Numbered from the stretch's first letter, positions 36,213 to 46,139 are shown. The stretch: 64,000 bases of DNA from Massilia antarctica (GCF_015689335.1 NZ_CP065053.1:5208001-5272000), one strand, 5' to 3'. Notes: generated by a model not told the origin, from the letters alone. Program-made: numbers and translations.

Positions 36213-36608
36213 ATGCTCGAACGCGTTATCACCCAGCCGGACAATTACGAACCCTTCCTGCTTTCGCAAGCGATCAAATTCGGCGATTTGCTGTTCGTCT
36301 CCGGACAAGCGGGTGCCGGCGACGATGGCAACATTGTTGAGGGTGGATTCCGCGCCCAGGGCGAGCAGGCCTTCGCCAACCTCAAGCGCGCGCTCGAAGC
36401 GGGCGGCTCGGGCCTCGACGCCGTCATCAAGGTCACGATCTTCGTGACCGACATGGGCAATTTCAGGGAGGTTGTGGAACTGCGCCGGCGGTTCTTTACG
36501 GCGCCTTATCCGGCCGATACGATTGCCGAAATCAGGGCCCTGTACGATCCTGCGGCCATGATCGAAATCGAGGCTATCGCCGCTGTCCGTCCGAACGCCC
36601 AGCCTTGA
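36213..36608 (+). CDS. RidA (YjgF/YER057c/UK114) family protein
   Basis: A 131-aa RidA-family protein. RidA hydrolyses reactive enamine/imine intermediates made by PLP enzymes; related subfamilies act in specific catabolic pathways. Landmarks are FGDLLFVSGQAG, ANLKRALEAGGSGLDAVIKV, TIFVTDMGNF and the final MIEIEAIAAV. An Arg (in IRALYDP) lies close to where the catalytic Arg of canonical RidA sits, shifted by about one residue. Divergent from a LysR gene that likely regulates it. Start ATG 36213 follows AAGGAAAACATC. Confidence 0.88.
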   Translation: MLERVITQPDNYEPFLLSQAIKFGDLLFVSGQAGAGDDGNIVEGGFRAQGEQAFANLKRALEAGGSGLDAVIKVTIFVTDMGNFREVVELRRRFFTAPYPADTIAEIRALYDPAAMIEIEAIAAVRPNAQP

Positions 36609-36633
36609 TCCGGGCAGCGACAGTGCCCCGGCC

Positions 36634-37677
36634 TCAGGACGCGTTCATTTCCGCGTGGCTGTCCGGCCGGGCCGTGGCGACGATGTCCGGCTCGCTTGCC
36701 GGCAGGCTGATCCGGTTGCGGCCCATGTGCTTGGCGCGGTACAGGGCGCCGTCGGCCGTGGCCACCAGCTGGCAGGCGGTGGTGTCGCAGGAAGCGATCG
36801 CGGTCGCCGCGCCGATGCTCACCGTCACGTGTTCGTTGGCGCCGCGCCCGTTCGGCACCTTGAGCTGCTCGACCCGGCGGCGGATGCGCTCGGCCACGAT
36901 GGCCGCGCCCTTGAGCGACTGGTTGGGGAGGATCACGGCGAACTCTTCGCCGCCGTAGCGCGCCACCAGGTCGTTGGCGCGCATTTCGCTGGCCACGGCG
37001 CTGGCGATGCGCTTGAGGCATTCGTCGCCGCCCAGGTGGCCGTTGGCATCGTTGTAGGCCTTGAAATTATCGACATCGACCATCAGCAGCGACAGCGGCT
37101 GCTTCTGGCGCAGGGCGCGCGCCCATTCGGCGGCCAGGGTACTGTCGAAACAGCGGCGGTTGGCCAGGCCGGTCAGGCCATCGAGCGTGGCCAGTTGTTC
37201 CAGCGCGACCTGGGCCGCCTTTTCGTCCGTGATGTCGCGCAGGGTCTGGACCACCGCTTCGAGCTTGCCGTTGTCGTCCAAAATCGGAATGGCGTCGGTG
37301 GCGAGGTAGCGCCGTTCGCCGCCGCGCGGCATGTCGCACCAGCTTTCCGCACCCAGTTGGCCGGCCACGTGGCGGCTCCTGGCCGCTTGCGGATACAGCG
37401 AGTCGAGTTCGTCGCCGCGGTTCTGCACCACCAGGTCGGCCAGGGTCGGCCGCGCTTCGTGATAAAAGCTGCGCCAGTGGTCCTGGGTGCCCAGTACTTC
37501 CCGGGCTTGCACGCCGGTCAGGCGCTCGCAGGCACGGTTCCAGATGATCACCCGGCGCTGCGTGTCCAGCACAAAGGCGGGCACGGCCAGCATTTCCATG
37601 AGCTTGTACGCAAATGCGCGTTCCTGGTCCGGGATGCCTTGCGGCGTTGCCCTGTGGTGTTTCATTCTGCTCATCAT
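36634..37677 (-). CDS. PAS-GGDEF diguanylate cyclase
   Basis: A 347-aa soluble diguanylate cyclase. A PAS domain (about 25-155; LAVPAFVLDTQRRVIIWNRA, with LRDITDEKAAQ at its end) is followed by GGDEF (about 165-325) with an intact RYGGEEFAVIL motif and the inhibitory I-site RAND five residues before it. The last 22 residues are unstructured. It should make c-di-GMP in response to a PAS-bound signal. ATG codons occur at 37677 and 37674. Lies just downstream of an orphan sensor kinase on the same strand, 120 bp apart. Confidence 0.92.
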   Translation of the reverse strand: MMSRMKHHRATPQGIPDQERAFAYKLMEMLAVPAFVLDTQRRVIIWNRACERLTGVQAREVLGTQDHWRSFYHEARPTLADLVVQNRGDELDSLYPQAARSRHVAGQLGAESWCDMPRGGERRYLATDAIPILDDNGKLEAVVQTLRDITDEKAAQVALEQLATLDGLTGLANRRCFDSTLAAEWARALRQKQPLSLLMVDVDNFKAYNDANGHLGGDECLKRIASAVASEMRANDLVARYGGEEFAVILPNQSLKGAAIVAERIRRRVEQLKVPNGRGANEHVTVSIGAATAIASCDTTACQLVATADGALYRAKHMGRNRISLPASEPDIVATARPDSHAEMNAS

Positions 37678-37797
37678 GTGCCGCCCCTGTTATATATATA
37701 TCCTACAGGCAAAATATTGACTGCCGACAAGACTTGATTTTGCCTGTGGCGGAGCGCCGTTCTATTGATCAAGCACAAAAATGCGTGCGATCGGGCT

Positions 37798-38640
37798 TCA
37801 GTGTGCGGCAATTGCAACCGTCAAGGGGATCGATACCGACAGCATGGTGCCGTTGCCGGGCAGGCTGTCGATGGCGAAGCAGCCGCCGATCGCGCGCACC
37901 CGTTCGCGCATGCCGGGTAGCCCGCAGCCGCGCCCGTTGCCGGGTGCCACCATGCCGACCCCATTGTCTTCCACCCGCAGGGTCAGCATGTCGCCGTAGC
38001 GCTGCAGCTTGATCTCGACCTCGGTGGCATGGGCATGGCGCGCCACGTTCGACAGCGCTTCCTGCACGATGCGGTACAGCATGGCATCGCGCTCGGCGTC
38101 GGCGGGCGCATCGAGGGCCGCGGGGTCGGCCGTGAAGGCGTGGCGGATCCCGTGCATGCGGGTAAATTCGCTCAGTTGCCACTCCAGCGCGCTCTGGAAA
38201 CCGGCTTCCAGCACTACCGGACGCAGGTCGTAGATGATGGCGCGCAGCGACTTGATGGTGTTGTCGAGGTTGCCGATCATGCAGTCGACCTTCTGGGTGA
38301 TCAGGGGATGGGCGCCGGTGGTGCTCACGTGCAGCAATTGCAGGTCGATCTTGAGGGCCAGCAGATTCTGGCCGAGGTCATCGTGAATGTCGCGCGAGAT
38401 GCGCTGGCGCTCGCTTTCGCGCACGGTTTCCTGCTGCTTGGTCAACTGGCACAGCGACAGATGGGTGTTGACCAGCGCCAGTTCGGCCACATTGCGCGCA
38501 TGGCGTTCGATCGACAGCTGGGCTTCCTTGTCGGCCAACTGGTCGTCGAGGCGCAGGTGGCGTTGCAGCAAGGCGTAAAAGCCCCAGCCGATGAGCAGCA
38601 TCCACAACAGGGCGAGTAGGGCGGTGGGAGTAATATGCAT
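37798..38640 (-). CDS. NarX/DesK-type sensor histidine kinase
   Basis: A 280-aa HisKA_3 kinase. One transmembrane helix near the N-terminus (about 7-26) leads into a coiled coil (about 32-80), the dimerisation/phospho-acceptor helix with His86 in RISRDIHDDLGQNLLALKID, and a compact HATPase domain (EALSNVARHAHAT, VEDNGVGM, GCGLPGMRERVRAIGG). With no extracellular domain it probably senses through the membrane or coiled coil. Such kinases usually pair with LuxR-type (NarL) regulators, and none is adjacent, so its partner lies elsewhere. Confidence 0.9.
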   Translation of the reverse strand: MHITPTALLALLWMLLIGWGFYALLQRHLRLDDQLADKEAQLSIERHARNVAELALVNTHLSLCQLTKQQETVRESERQRISRDIHDDLGQNLLALKIDLQLLHVSTTGAHPLITQKVDCMIGNLDNTIKSLRAIIYDLRPVVLEAGFQSALEWQLSEFTRMHGIRHAFTADPAALDAPADAERDAMLYRIVQEALSNVARHAHATEVEIKLQRYGDMLTLRVEDNGVGMVAPGNGRGCGLPGMRERVRAIGGCFAIDSLPGNGTMLSVSIPLTVAIAAH

Positions 38641-38813
38641 GAGAACCTTCCGAAGAATCTGACAAGACTCGTCTTACAAAACCAAGCCGACTCCGATCAA
38701 GTTACTCCGCACGATCTCGACAGATCTTGTCTGCGATCAACTCTATTTCATTTGGGAATTTTTCTGTCGAAAAGGCGTCATTTTTCGTGATTTCCTGATG
38801 GTCCATCCGACCT

Positions 38814-38822
38814 TGCTATAAT
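38814..38822 (+). promoter_or_regulatory. Extended -10 promoter before queE
   Basis: TGCTATAAT at 38814-38822 is a perfect extended -10 element (TG-N-TATAAT), 26 bp upstream of the GTG start of queE. No good -35 is visible, which fits an extended -10 promoter. It would drive queE-queD-tadA. Confidence 0.6.
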
Positions 38823-38848
38823 GGAGGGTTGACGATTAGGATAATCAA

Positions 38849-39484
38849 GTGACTTACAGCATCAAAGAGATTTTCTACACCCTGCAGGGAGAAGGCGCGC
38901 ACGCGGGGCGTCCCGCCGTGTTCTGCCGTTTTTCCGGCTGCAACCTGTGGACCGGGCGCGAAAGCGACCGCGCCAGCGCCGTGTGCACCTTCTGCGATAC
39001 CGATTTCGTCGGTACCGATGGCGAACGCGGCGGCAAGTTCGCCAGCGGTGCCGCCCTGGCCGCGCTGATAGACAGCCTGTGGCCCGCCTCCTATCCGCAC
39101 AGTAAATACGTGGTCTTTACCGGCGGCGAGCCATTGCTCCAGCTCGATGCGCCCCTGATCGACGCGATGCATGGCGCGGGTTTTGAGATCGCCATCGAAA
39201 CCAATGGCACCCTGCCGGTGCCGCCCGGGGTCGACTGGATCTGCGTCAGCCCCAAGATGGGCTCGAAACTGCTGGTGGAGAAGGGCAACGAGCTCAAGGT
39301 CGTCATTCCGCAGACCGGCCAGGACTTGGGCGCCTACGAAGGGCTCGCTTTCGAGCACTTTTTCGTGCAGCCGATGGACGGCCCGCTCGGCGAACACAAC
39401 ACCCGTCTCGCCATCGAGACCTGCAAGCGCCATCCCAAGTGGAAGCTGAGCTTGCAAACCCATAAACTTTTACAGATACCTTAA
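38849..39484 (+). CDS. queE: 7-carboxy-7-deazaguanine synthase QueE
   Basis: A 211-aa radical SAM enzyme that rearranges 6-carboxytetrahydropterin to 7-carboxy-7-deazaguanine on the way to preQ0 and queuosine. The cluster ligands follow the C-x14-C-x2-C spacing (Cys31, Cys46, Cys49) known from Burkholderia-type QueE. KEIFYTLQGEGAHAGRPAVF and the SAM-binding TGGEPLLQ are intact. Start is GTG 38849, the first in-frame codon that gives the canonical N-terminus. Eight bp separate it from queD, next in the pathway order. Confidence 0.93.
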   Translation: MTYSIKEIFYTLQGEGAHAGRPAVFCRFSGCNLWTGRESDRASAVCTFCDTDFVGTDGERGGKFASGAALAALIDSLWPASYPHSKYVVFTGGEPLLQLDAPLIDAMHGAGFEIAIETNGTLPVPPGVDWICVSPKMGSKLLVEKGNELKVVIPQTGQDLGAYEGLAFEHFFVQPMDGPLGEHNTRLAIETCKRHPKWKLSLQTHKLLQIP

Positions 39485-39492
39485 AGCACTTC

Positions 39493-40444
<952 letters not shown>

Positions 40445-40621
40445 CGACGCCGTACGCGCACGCGGGTCTGCGCCACCGTATGCGCGCCCGGGCCGGCGCC
40501 ACCGTACGCACCGTATGCCAGCCCTTGCGCAAAAATGGTATGCTGGTTTGCGGTCCATCGCATCCTGCGGAAGGCAGGGCGTGACACGCCGCTTAACCAA
40601 TCCACAGCAGGCACCCTGAGC

Positions 40622-41548
40622 ATGCCTATTCTTACCGCCAACGGGATCCGGATCGCCTACGAAACAGCAGGCGACCCCAAGGACACGCCGCTGCTGCTCA
40701 TCATGGGCCTGGGCATGCAGCTGACCGCCTGGCCCGACGACTTCGTCGAAGGCCTGGTCGAGCTTGGGTTCTACGTGATCCGCTTCGATAACCGCGACAG
40801 CGGCCTGTCCACCAAATTCGACCACGCCGGCACGCCCAGCCTGGCGCTGGCCTGGCTCAAGAAACGGCTGCGCTGGCCGCTGCGCAGTGCCTACACCCTG
40901 GCCGACATGGCGGACGACGCCCTCGGCGTGCTCACCGCCTTCGGCATCGCGCGCGCCCATGTGGTGGGGGTCTCGATGGGCGGCATGATCGCGCAAATCC
41001 TGGCGGCGCGCCATCCCGCAAGGGTCATCAGCCTGACCTCCATCATGTCCGACAGCGGCCGCCGCGGCTTGCCCGGGCCGACCAGGGAAGCGCGCGCGGT
41101 GCTGATGCGCCCGGCGCGCAATGCCCGCGACCTCGACAGCGTGGTCACGCACATGGTCCATACGATGCGCGTGATCGGCAGTCCCGCCTATCCCACCCCC
41201 GAACGCCTGCTGCGCGAACGCATCGCGCGCTCCATCGAGCGCAATGTCTGTCCGGGCGGGGTGGCGCGCCAACTGGTGGCCATCGCGGCCACGGGCGACC
41301 GCAGCGAGGTGCTCAAGTCGATCCGCGTACCTACCCTGGTCATTCACGGTGCGGCCGATCCGCTGGTGCCGTTGGCCGGCGGCCAGGATACAGCGCGCCT
41401 GGTGCCCGGGTCGCGCCTCGAAGTCATCGAGGGCATGGGCCACGACCTGCCGCCGCAATTGATCGAACGGTTGCTTGCCTTGATCGATGCGCACGCGCAC
41501 GGTAAGATGAGTCCCGACTCCACAGCGCGGCTTTTCGAAAAACAGTGA
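40622..41548 (+). CDS. Alpha/beta-fold hydrolase, first gene of the ldcA run
   Basis: A 308-aa alpha/beta hydrolase. The oxyanion region is LLLIMGLGMQLTAWP, the strand-loop is VIRFDNRDSGLSTK, and the nucleophile Ser118 lies in GVSMGG. The catalytic Asp is in HGAADPLVP and the His in EGMGHDLPP. These features fit esterase/hydrolases acting on small esters or amides. ATG 40622 was chosen because it opens the conserved MPILTANGIRIAYE; an upstream start lacks support. Its TGA overlaps the GTG of ldcA as GTGA. Confidence 0.85.
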   Translation: MPILTANGIRIAYETAGDPKDTPLLLIMGLGMQLTAWPDDFVEGLVELGFYVIRFDNRDSGLSTKFDHAGTPSLALAWLKKRLRWPLRSAYTLADMADDALGVLTAFGIARAHVVGVSMGGMIAQILAARHPARVISLTSIMSDSGRRGLPGPTREARAVLMRPARNARDLDSVVTHMVHTMRVIGSPAYPTPERLLRERIARSIERNVCPGGVARQLVAIAATGDRSEVLKSIRVPTLVIHGAADPLVPLAGGQDTARLVPGSRLEVIEGMGHDLPPQLIERLLALIDAHAHGKMSPDSTARLFEKQ

Positions 41549-42462
41549 ACTCACAATCCATCGGCATCGCCATCGTCGCGCCGGGCGGCTATGGCAGCGA
41601 CAACGCGGCCATCGAACGCGGCATCGCCGCCCTCACGGCGCAGGGCCACACGGTCCACAATTACTTCGAGGCCGACAAGGTGTTCCAGCGCTTCGGCGGC
41701 ACCGACGCGGCGCGCCTGGCGCAGTTGAATGCCGCCGCCGGCGACTCGCAGGTGCAGGTGGTGATGGCGCTGCGCGGCCAGTACGGGCTGACACGCCTGC
41801 TGCCCGAGATCGATTTCGCGCGCATGGCCGACAGCGGAAAAATTTTTGTCGGCTACAGCGATTTCACCGCCTTTCATATGGGTCTGATGGCCAAGACCGG
41901 TGCGCAAAGCTACGCCGGGCCGATGTTCTACAGCGACTTCGGCGCCGCCGAACCGGTGGCTTTCACGCAGGACGACTTCTGGCGCTGCCTGCGCGGCCCG
42001 TGCCACACGATCCGCGCCAGCGCCGGCGGCAACCCGGTGGTCGAGGCGGAAGGGACGCTCTGGGGCGGCAACCTGGCCATGCTCATCTCGCTGGTGGGCA
42101 CCGAGTGGTTTGCCCGCATCGACGAGGGTATCCTGTTCGTCGAAGACATCAACGAGCATCCCTATCGGGTCGAGCGCATGCTGCTGCAACTGCTGCAGGC
42201 CGGGGTGCTCGGACGCCAGAAAGCGCTGATCCTGGGCGACTTTTCCGGCTACCGCCTCACGAGCGCCGATAATGGCTACGATTTTTCCGCCATGCTGACC
42301 TACCTGCGTGCCATCTTGCCGATTCCCGTGCTAACCGGACTACCGTTCGGGCATACGCCGCACCGCGCCACGATTCCGTTCGGCGCGCACGCGCGCCTGT
42401 GCTCCGACGACGACGGCTTCACGCTGACCATGAGCGGCTACCCGACCATCGCCCGTGGCTGA
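41545..42462 (+). CDS. ldcA: LD-carboxypeptidase (S66 family, LdcA-like)
   Basis: A 305-aa cytoplasmic serine peptidase of family S66, which removes the terminal D-Ala from muropeptide tetrapeptides during peptidoglycan recycling. The likely nucleophile is Ser105 in VGYSDFTAFH, with the Glu in FVEDINEHPYRVERML and the His in LPFGHTPHRATIPFG forming the triad. MALRGQYGLTRLLPEID replaces the more usual RGGYGS sequence. Start is GTG in a GTGA overlap with the hydrolase; its end overlaps the FAD oxidase start by 8 bp. Cell-wall recycling is the main functional hint for the run. Confidence 0.88.
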   Translation: MNSQSIGIAIVAPGGYGSDNAAIERGIAALTAQGHTVHNYFEADKVFQRFGGTDAARLAQLNAAAGDSQVQVVMALRGQYGLTRLLPEIDFARMADSGKIFVGYSDFTAFHMGLMAKTGAQSYAGPMFYSDFGAAEPVAFTQDDFWRCLRGPCHTIRASAGGNPVVEAEGTLWGGNLAMLISLVGTEWFARIDEGILFVEDINEHPYRVERMLLQLLQAGVLGRQKALILGDFSGYRLTSADNGYDFSAMLTYLRAILPIPVLTGLPFGHTPHRATIPFGAHARLCSDDDGFTLTMSGYPTIARG

Positions 42463-43732
42463 CCTCCTCGGCGCAGGCGACTATTACCGGGCCACGTCGC
42501 CGGGCGGGCGTTATGCTCCGCTCAATGGCCAGCATGACGCCGCCGTGTGCATCATCGGCGCCGGCTTCGCCGGACTGGCGACCGCGATCGGCTTGATCGA
42601 ACGCGGCGTGCGCGACATCGTGCTGCTCGACGCGCAGCGAGTCGGCCATGGCGCCTCTGGACGCAACGGCGGCTTTGTCTTCGGCGGCTTTTCGCAGGGC
42701 GAACGCAGTCTCGCCGCCAGCGCCGGCGTGGAAGAAGCGCGCGCGTTGTATCACATGACCCTGGCTGCGGTGGAGCGCATCCGCCGCCGCATCGGCCAGT
42801 ACGGTATTGATTGCGACGCCAGGGAAGACGGCGTGTACCTCGCCAACTGGTTCGACGACGCGCGCCTGCTCGACGACCAGCAGCGCTTCATGAGCGAGAG
42901 CATGGGCGTCGAGTGGCAGCGCCTCTCGCGCGCGCAACTGGCCGAGAAGCTGGACTCGGCGCGCTACTTCGGGGGCCTGTTCGAACCGGCCGCGTTTCAT
43001 TTTCATCCTCTCAAATATGCGCAGGGCCTGGCGCGCGTGCTGGCACAGAACGGCGTGCGCGTGCATGAAGACAGCGGGGCCAGCGCCATCGTCGCCGACG
43101 GCGCGCTCTGGCGTGTCAGCACGGCAGGCGGCACGGTCAGGGCGCGCGACGTGGTGGTGTGCTGCGGCGGCTACATCGAGAAGCTGCATCCGCGCCTGGC
43201 GCGCGCGATACTGCCGATTGCCACCTACGTGATGACGACCGAGCCGCTGGGCGAGCGCCTGCACACGGCGCTACGCACTGGCGCGGCGGTCTACGACACG
43301 CGTTTCGCGTTCGACTACTACCGCCCGCTGCCCGACACCCGCTTGCTATGGGGCGGACGCATCGCGGTGCGCGAGCGCAGCGGCGCCGACGTCGCGCGCC
43401 TGCTGCATCAGGATATGCTCAAGGTCTACCCGCAACTGGCTGGTGTGCGAATCGAGCATGCGTGGAGCGGCATGATGAGTTACGCGCGCCACAAGATGCC
43501 GCAGATCGGTCGCCTGCCGGACGGGCTGTGGTACGGCATGGGATTCGGCGGCCATGGCGTGGCCCCGACCACCCTGGCCGGCGAAGTCATCGCCGCCGCG
43601 ATTGCCGGCGACGGCGCAGCGCTGGCGCGGTTTTCCGACTGGGGCTTGCCGTTCGCGGGCGGTCCGGCGGGGCTGGCCGCTGCGCAGCTGACGTACTGGT
43701 ATTACGAACTGCGCGACTGGATGCGCCAATGA
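42455..43732 (+). CDS. FAD-dependent amine/amino-acid oxidase (DAO family, PuuB-like)
   Basis: A 425-aa flavoenzyme. The N-terminal nucleotide fold is AAVCIIGAGFAGLATAIGLI (G-x-G-x-x-G), followed by the SGRNGGFVFGGFS motif typical of gamma-glutamylputrescine/glycine oxidase-like DAO proteins. The C-terminal FAD contact is GMGFGGHGVAPTTLAGEVIA. The substrate is probably an amine or amino acid. Start is GTG with 8 bp overlap with ldcA; its TGA overlaps the ATG of the DUF418 gene. Placement beside an LD-carboxypeptidase makes D-Ala or a derivative a candidate substrate, by inference. Confidence 0.85.
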   Translation: MADLLGAGDYYRATSPGGRYAPLNGQHDAAVCIIGAGFAGLATAIGLIERGVRDIVLLDAQRVGHGASGRNGGFVFGGFSQGERSLAASAGVEEARALYHMTLAAVERIRRRIGQYGIDCDAREDGVYLANWFDDARLLDDQQRFMSESMGVEWQRLSRAQLAEKLDSARYFGGLFEPAAFHFHPLKYAQGLARVLAQNGVRVHEDSGASAIVADGALWRVSTAGGTVRARDVVVCCGGYIEKLHPRLARAILPIATYVMTTEPLGERLHTALRTGAAVYDTRFAFDYYRPLPDTRLLWGGRIAVRERSGADVARLLHQDMLKVYPQLAGVRIEHAWSGMMSYARHKMPQIGRLPDGLWYGMGFGGHGVAPTTLAGEVIAAAIAGDGAALARFSDWGLPFAGGPAGLAAAQLTYWYYELRDWMRQ

Positions 43733-44937
43733 AGGCAGTGCGCTCGGCGCGCGTCGATACCTTGCGCGGGATCGCCGTCTTCGGTATTTTGCTGGTCAAC
43801 GTATGGGGCTTCACGTACGGCAGCGGCCTGTCGCGTTACGGCATGATCGGCGAGCACGCGGCGCTGGCCGACAAGCTGGTCGTGTTCCTGGTCGCCGCCT
43901 TTGCGGAACAGAAGTTCTATCCCATTTTCGCATTCCTGTTCGGCGCCAGTTTCGCGCTGCAGACAGGCGGACGGCGCGCCCCCGGTGCGCAGCGCGACAA
44001 CATCAGAATGACTTACCTGCGCCGGGTGGCGTGGCTGCTGGGATGCGGCCTGCTGCACGGAACCCTGCTCTGGTTCGGCGATATTCTCACCGTGTATGCG
44101 GTCTGCGGCTTCTGGCTGGCGACCCAGACAGGACGCCGGCTGGCCGATATCGCCGTCGCGCTGCGCTGGGTGGTCGCGCTCAATGTGGCGGTGACCTTGT
44201 TCATGGCGTACATCACCTACGTGCTGATGACGTTGACCCCGGACGCCATCGCCTGGGGCGTGGGCGAGGGCGCGCGTGCGCACGCGGTGTACAGCCAGGG
44301 AAGCTTGATGGAGATCGCGCACGAGCGGCTGGCTGATTTCTGGAGCAACCTGGCCAACGCGGCGTTTTTCGTGCCCAAGGTGGTGCTGCTGTTCCTCATG
44401 GGCGTGTTCAGCGTGCGCCTCGGCTGGCTCACGCATCCGCAACGCCACCGCGCGCTGTGGCGCAAGGTGCTGCTGGCGGCGCTGTGGGTGGGCGTGCCGC
44501 TCAACCTGTGGTGGGGCTGGGCGGCGCTGCGCGACGCGGTCGATCCCATGACCGGCGCACCGCTGGCGGCGTTCGTGTCGATGCTGCTGGAAGTGGCCGG
44601 CCCGCTGCAGGCGGCCGGCTATGTCGCGGCGCTCATGTGCGCATCCGAGCCGGTGGTGGCTACCCTGGCGCAGTGGTTCGCGGCGGTCGGCCGCATGGCG
44701 TTGACTAACTACCTGATGCAATCGGTGCTGTGCGATCTCCTGCTGCAAGGGGCGGGGTTCGGCCTCGGTGCGGTGCTGTCGCACGGCGCGCTGGTCGGCG
44801 TGTGCGTGCTGATCATGATCGGACAAGTGCTACTGAGCCGCTGGTGGATGCGGCGCCATCGTCATGGCCCTGCGGAGACCCTGTGGCGCCGGTTTACGGG
44901 GTCATCAACGCTTTGGAAAAAACAGTCGCCACAATGA
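43729..44937 (+). CDS. DUF418 membrane protein
   Basis: A 402-aa polytopic inner-membrane protein of DUF418 (YeiB-like), with about nine hydrophobic segments. The signatures RVDTLRGIAVFGILLVNVWG, FAEQKFYPIFAFLFGASFAL and GRMALTNYLMQSVLCDLLL are all intact. The family is related to acyltransferase-3-type membrane enzymes, but its function is unknown. Starts by ATGA overlap with the oxidase. Its own stop overlaps an in-frame ATG of the next gene. Confidence 0.88.
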   Translation: MKAVRSARVDTLRGIAVFGILLVNVWGFTYGSGLSRYGMIGEHAALADKLVVFLVAAFAEQKFYPIFAFLFGASFALQTGGRRAPGAQRDNIRMTYLRRVAWLLGCGLLHGTLLWFGDILTVYAVCGFWLATQTGRRLADIAVALRWVVALNVAVTLFMAYITYVLMTLTPDAIAWGVGEGARAHAVYSQGSLMEIAHERLADFWSNLANAAFFVPKVVLLFLMGVFSVRLGWLTHPQRHRALWRKVLLAALWVGVPLNLWWGWAALRDAVDPMTGAPLAAFVSMLLEVAGPLQAAGYVAALMCASEPVVATLAQWFAAVGRMALTNYLMQSVLCDLLLQGAGFGLGAVLSHGALVGVCVLIMIGQVLLSRWWMRRHRHGPAETLWRRFTGSSTLWKKQSPQ

Positions 44938-44951
44938 ATTTTTATAGAGAA

Positions 44952-44979
44952 AAGGATCCCATGCTTAAGGATCCCATGC
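44952..44979 (+). repeat. Duplicated ribosome-site/start sequence
   Basis: AAGGATCCCATGC occurs twice, at 44952-44964 and 44967-44979, so two identical Shine-Dalgarno-plus-ATG units stand in the same frame 15 bp apart. Both starts give the same exported protein with a slightly different N-terminus. Confidence 0.7.
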
Positions 44980-46139
44980 AATCATCACGCGCGATGACAT
45001 CCAGGCGACGTGCCTTGTTGGCTCGGCATGCCGGTTTCTTGCTGGTGATGCCAGTCATATCAATGTCCTTGTCCGGTTGCGCCTCGTCCAGCCGGACGGA
45101 TTTGCCATCAGGGAATGTGCACGAAACACTCAAGGTTCTTGCGGAAAGACATCATGTTTGCGCTGTGGCGCTCGCGGTCATCAAGAACCGACAGCTCGAA
45201 TCGATCGATTCAGCGACTGCTTGCTCGCCAGCGGCGGCGCTTGATGCAGACAGCGTTTTTCAAGCGGCATCGCTGAGCAAGCCAGTGTTTGCGTATGCGG
45301 TGCTCAAGCTGGTAGCGCAAGGAAAATTGGAACTTGATGCGCCGGTCGTAAAGTATCTGCCGCAAGGCTATCGGCACCAATTCGATCCTTTGAAAGAGGA
45401 GCCATCCGAGCTGGTGACCGACTCGCGGCTTCAGGCGATTACCGTCCGGATGGTTCTGAACCACACCTCAGGATTGCCGAATTGGGCTTCCGGCCCTCTC
45501 GGTTTCGACTCCGCTCCCGGAGCAAAGTGGAATTATTCGGGGGAAGGCTACGTGCTGCTGCAACGCGCCGTGGAGGCGGTCACCGGCCAGCCGCTCGATC
45601 AATTCATGTCCTCGCAGGTATTCAAGCCCTTGGGCATGCTCCACAGCGACTACGCATGGAATGAGCGAATCGGCCAACACCTTTTAGCTGGGACTAAAGC
45701 GAACGGGACGCCGAGGGTAGTCCCAGATTGGAAGCGCCCGATGGCAGCGGCTTCCCTCTATACCAGCGCGGCGGATTATGGAAAATTTCTGGTCACGGTA
45801 TTGAACGATGACGATCTGATGAAACAGATAAGCGCACTGCCTGTTACCGTCGATCCGGCCTTGGGTCTGAGCTGGGGATTGGGTTGGGGAATGGAGCGCA
45901 ATCAGGATGATTCGTATATTTGGCAATGGGGTAACAATATGGGTTATCGCGCCTTCGTCATTGCCTCTGTCCGAACCGGAGACGGCTTTGTGATGCTGAC
46001 CAACAGTGAAAATGGACTCGACTTGGCGCAACCGATGACACAAAAGATTTTGCCAGGCGAGCACAAATTGTTCCAGTCGCCCATGCTGGGTGTTGACGTG
46101 ATCAATCTTCTCTGCAAGACATTGCGCGTGTGCCTGTAA
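44961..46139 (+). CDS. Serine beta-lactamase-like lipoprotein (class C/S12 fold)
   Basis: A 392-aa exported lipoprotein. An N-terminal basic stretch and hydrophobic helix end at SLSGC (Cys40), a lipobox. The beta-lactamase/transpeptidase-like domain has the S-x-x-K motif SLSK (Ser104, Lys107) in FQAASLSKPVF and the tyrosine motif YSG in place of Y-x-N. Members are D-peptidases, esterases or lactamases. The start is uncertain: ATG 44934 overlaps the DUF418 stop, while ATG 44961 and 44976 each follow a copy of AAGGATCCC. It ends the five-gene run. Confidence 0.85.
   Translation: MLKDPMQSSRAMTSRRRALLARHAGFLLVMPVISMSLSGCASSSRTDLPSGNVHETLKVLAERHHVCAVALAVIKNRQLESIDSATACSPAAALDADSVFQAASLSKPVFAYAVLKLVAQGKLELDAPVVKYLPQGYRHQFDPLKEEPSELVTDSRLQAITVRMVLNHTSGLPNWASGPLGFDSAPGAKWNYSGEGYVLLQRAVEAVTGQPLDQFMSSQVFKPLGMLHSDYAWNERIGQHLLAGTKANGTPRVVPDWKRPMAAASLYTSAADYGKFLVTVLNDDDLMKQISALPVTVDPALGLSWGLGWGMERNQDDSYIWQWGNNMGYRAFVIASVRTGDGFVMLTNSENGLDLAQPMTQKILPGEHKLFQSPMLGVDVINLLCKTLRVCL

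Noticed and set aside
38641..38848. A preQ1 riboswitch before queE
   Set aside because: The leader between the promoter and GTG is only about 20 bases, too short for a preQ1 aptamer.
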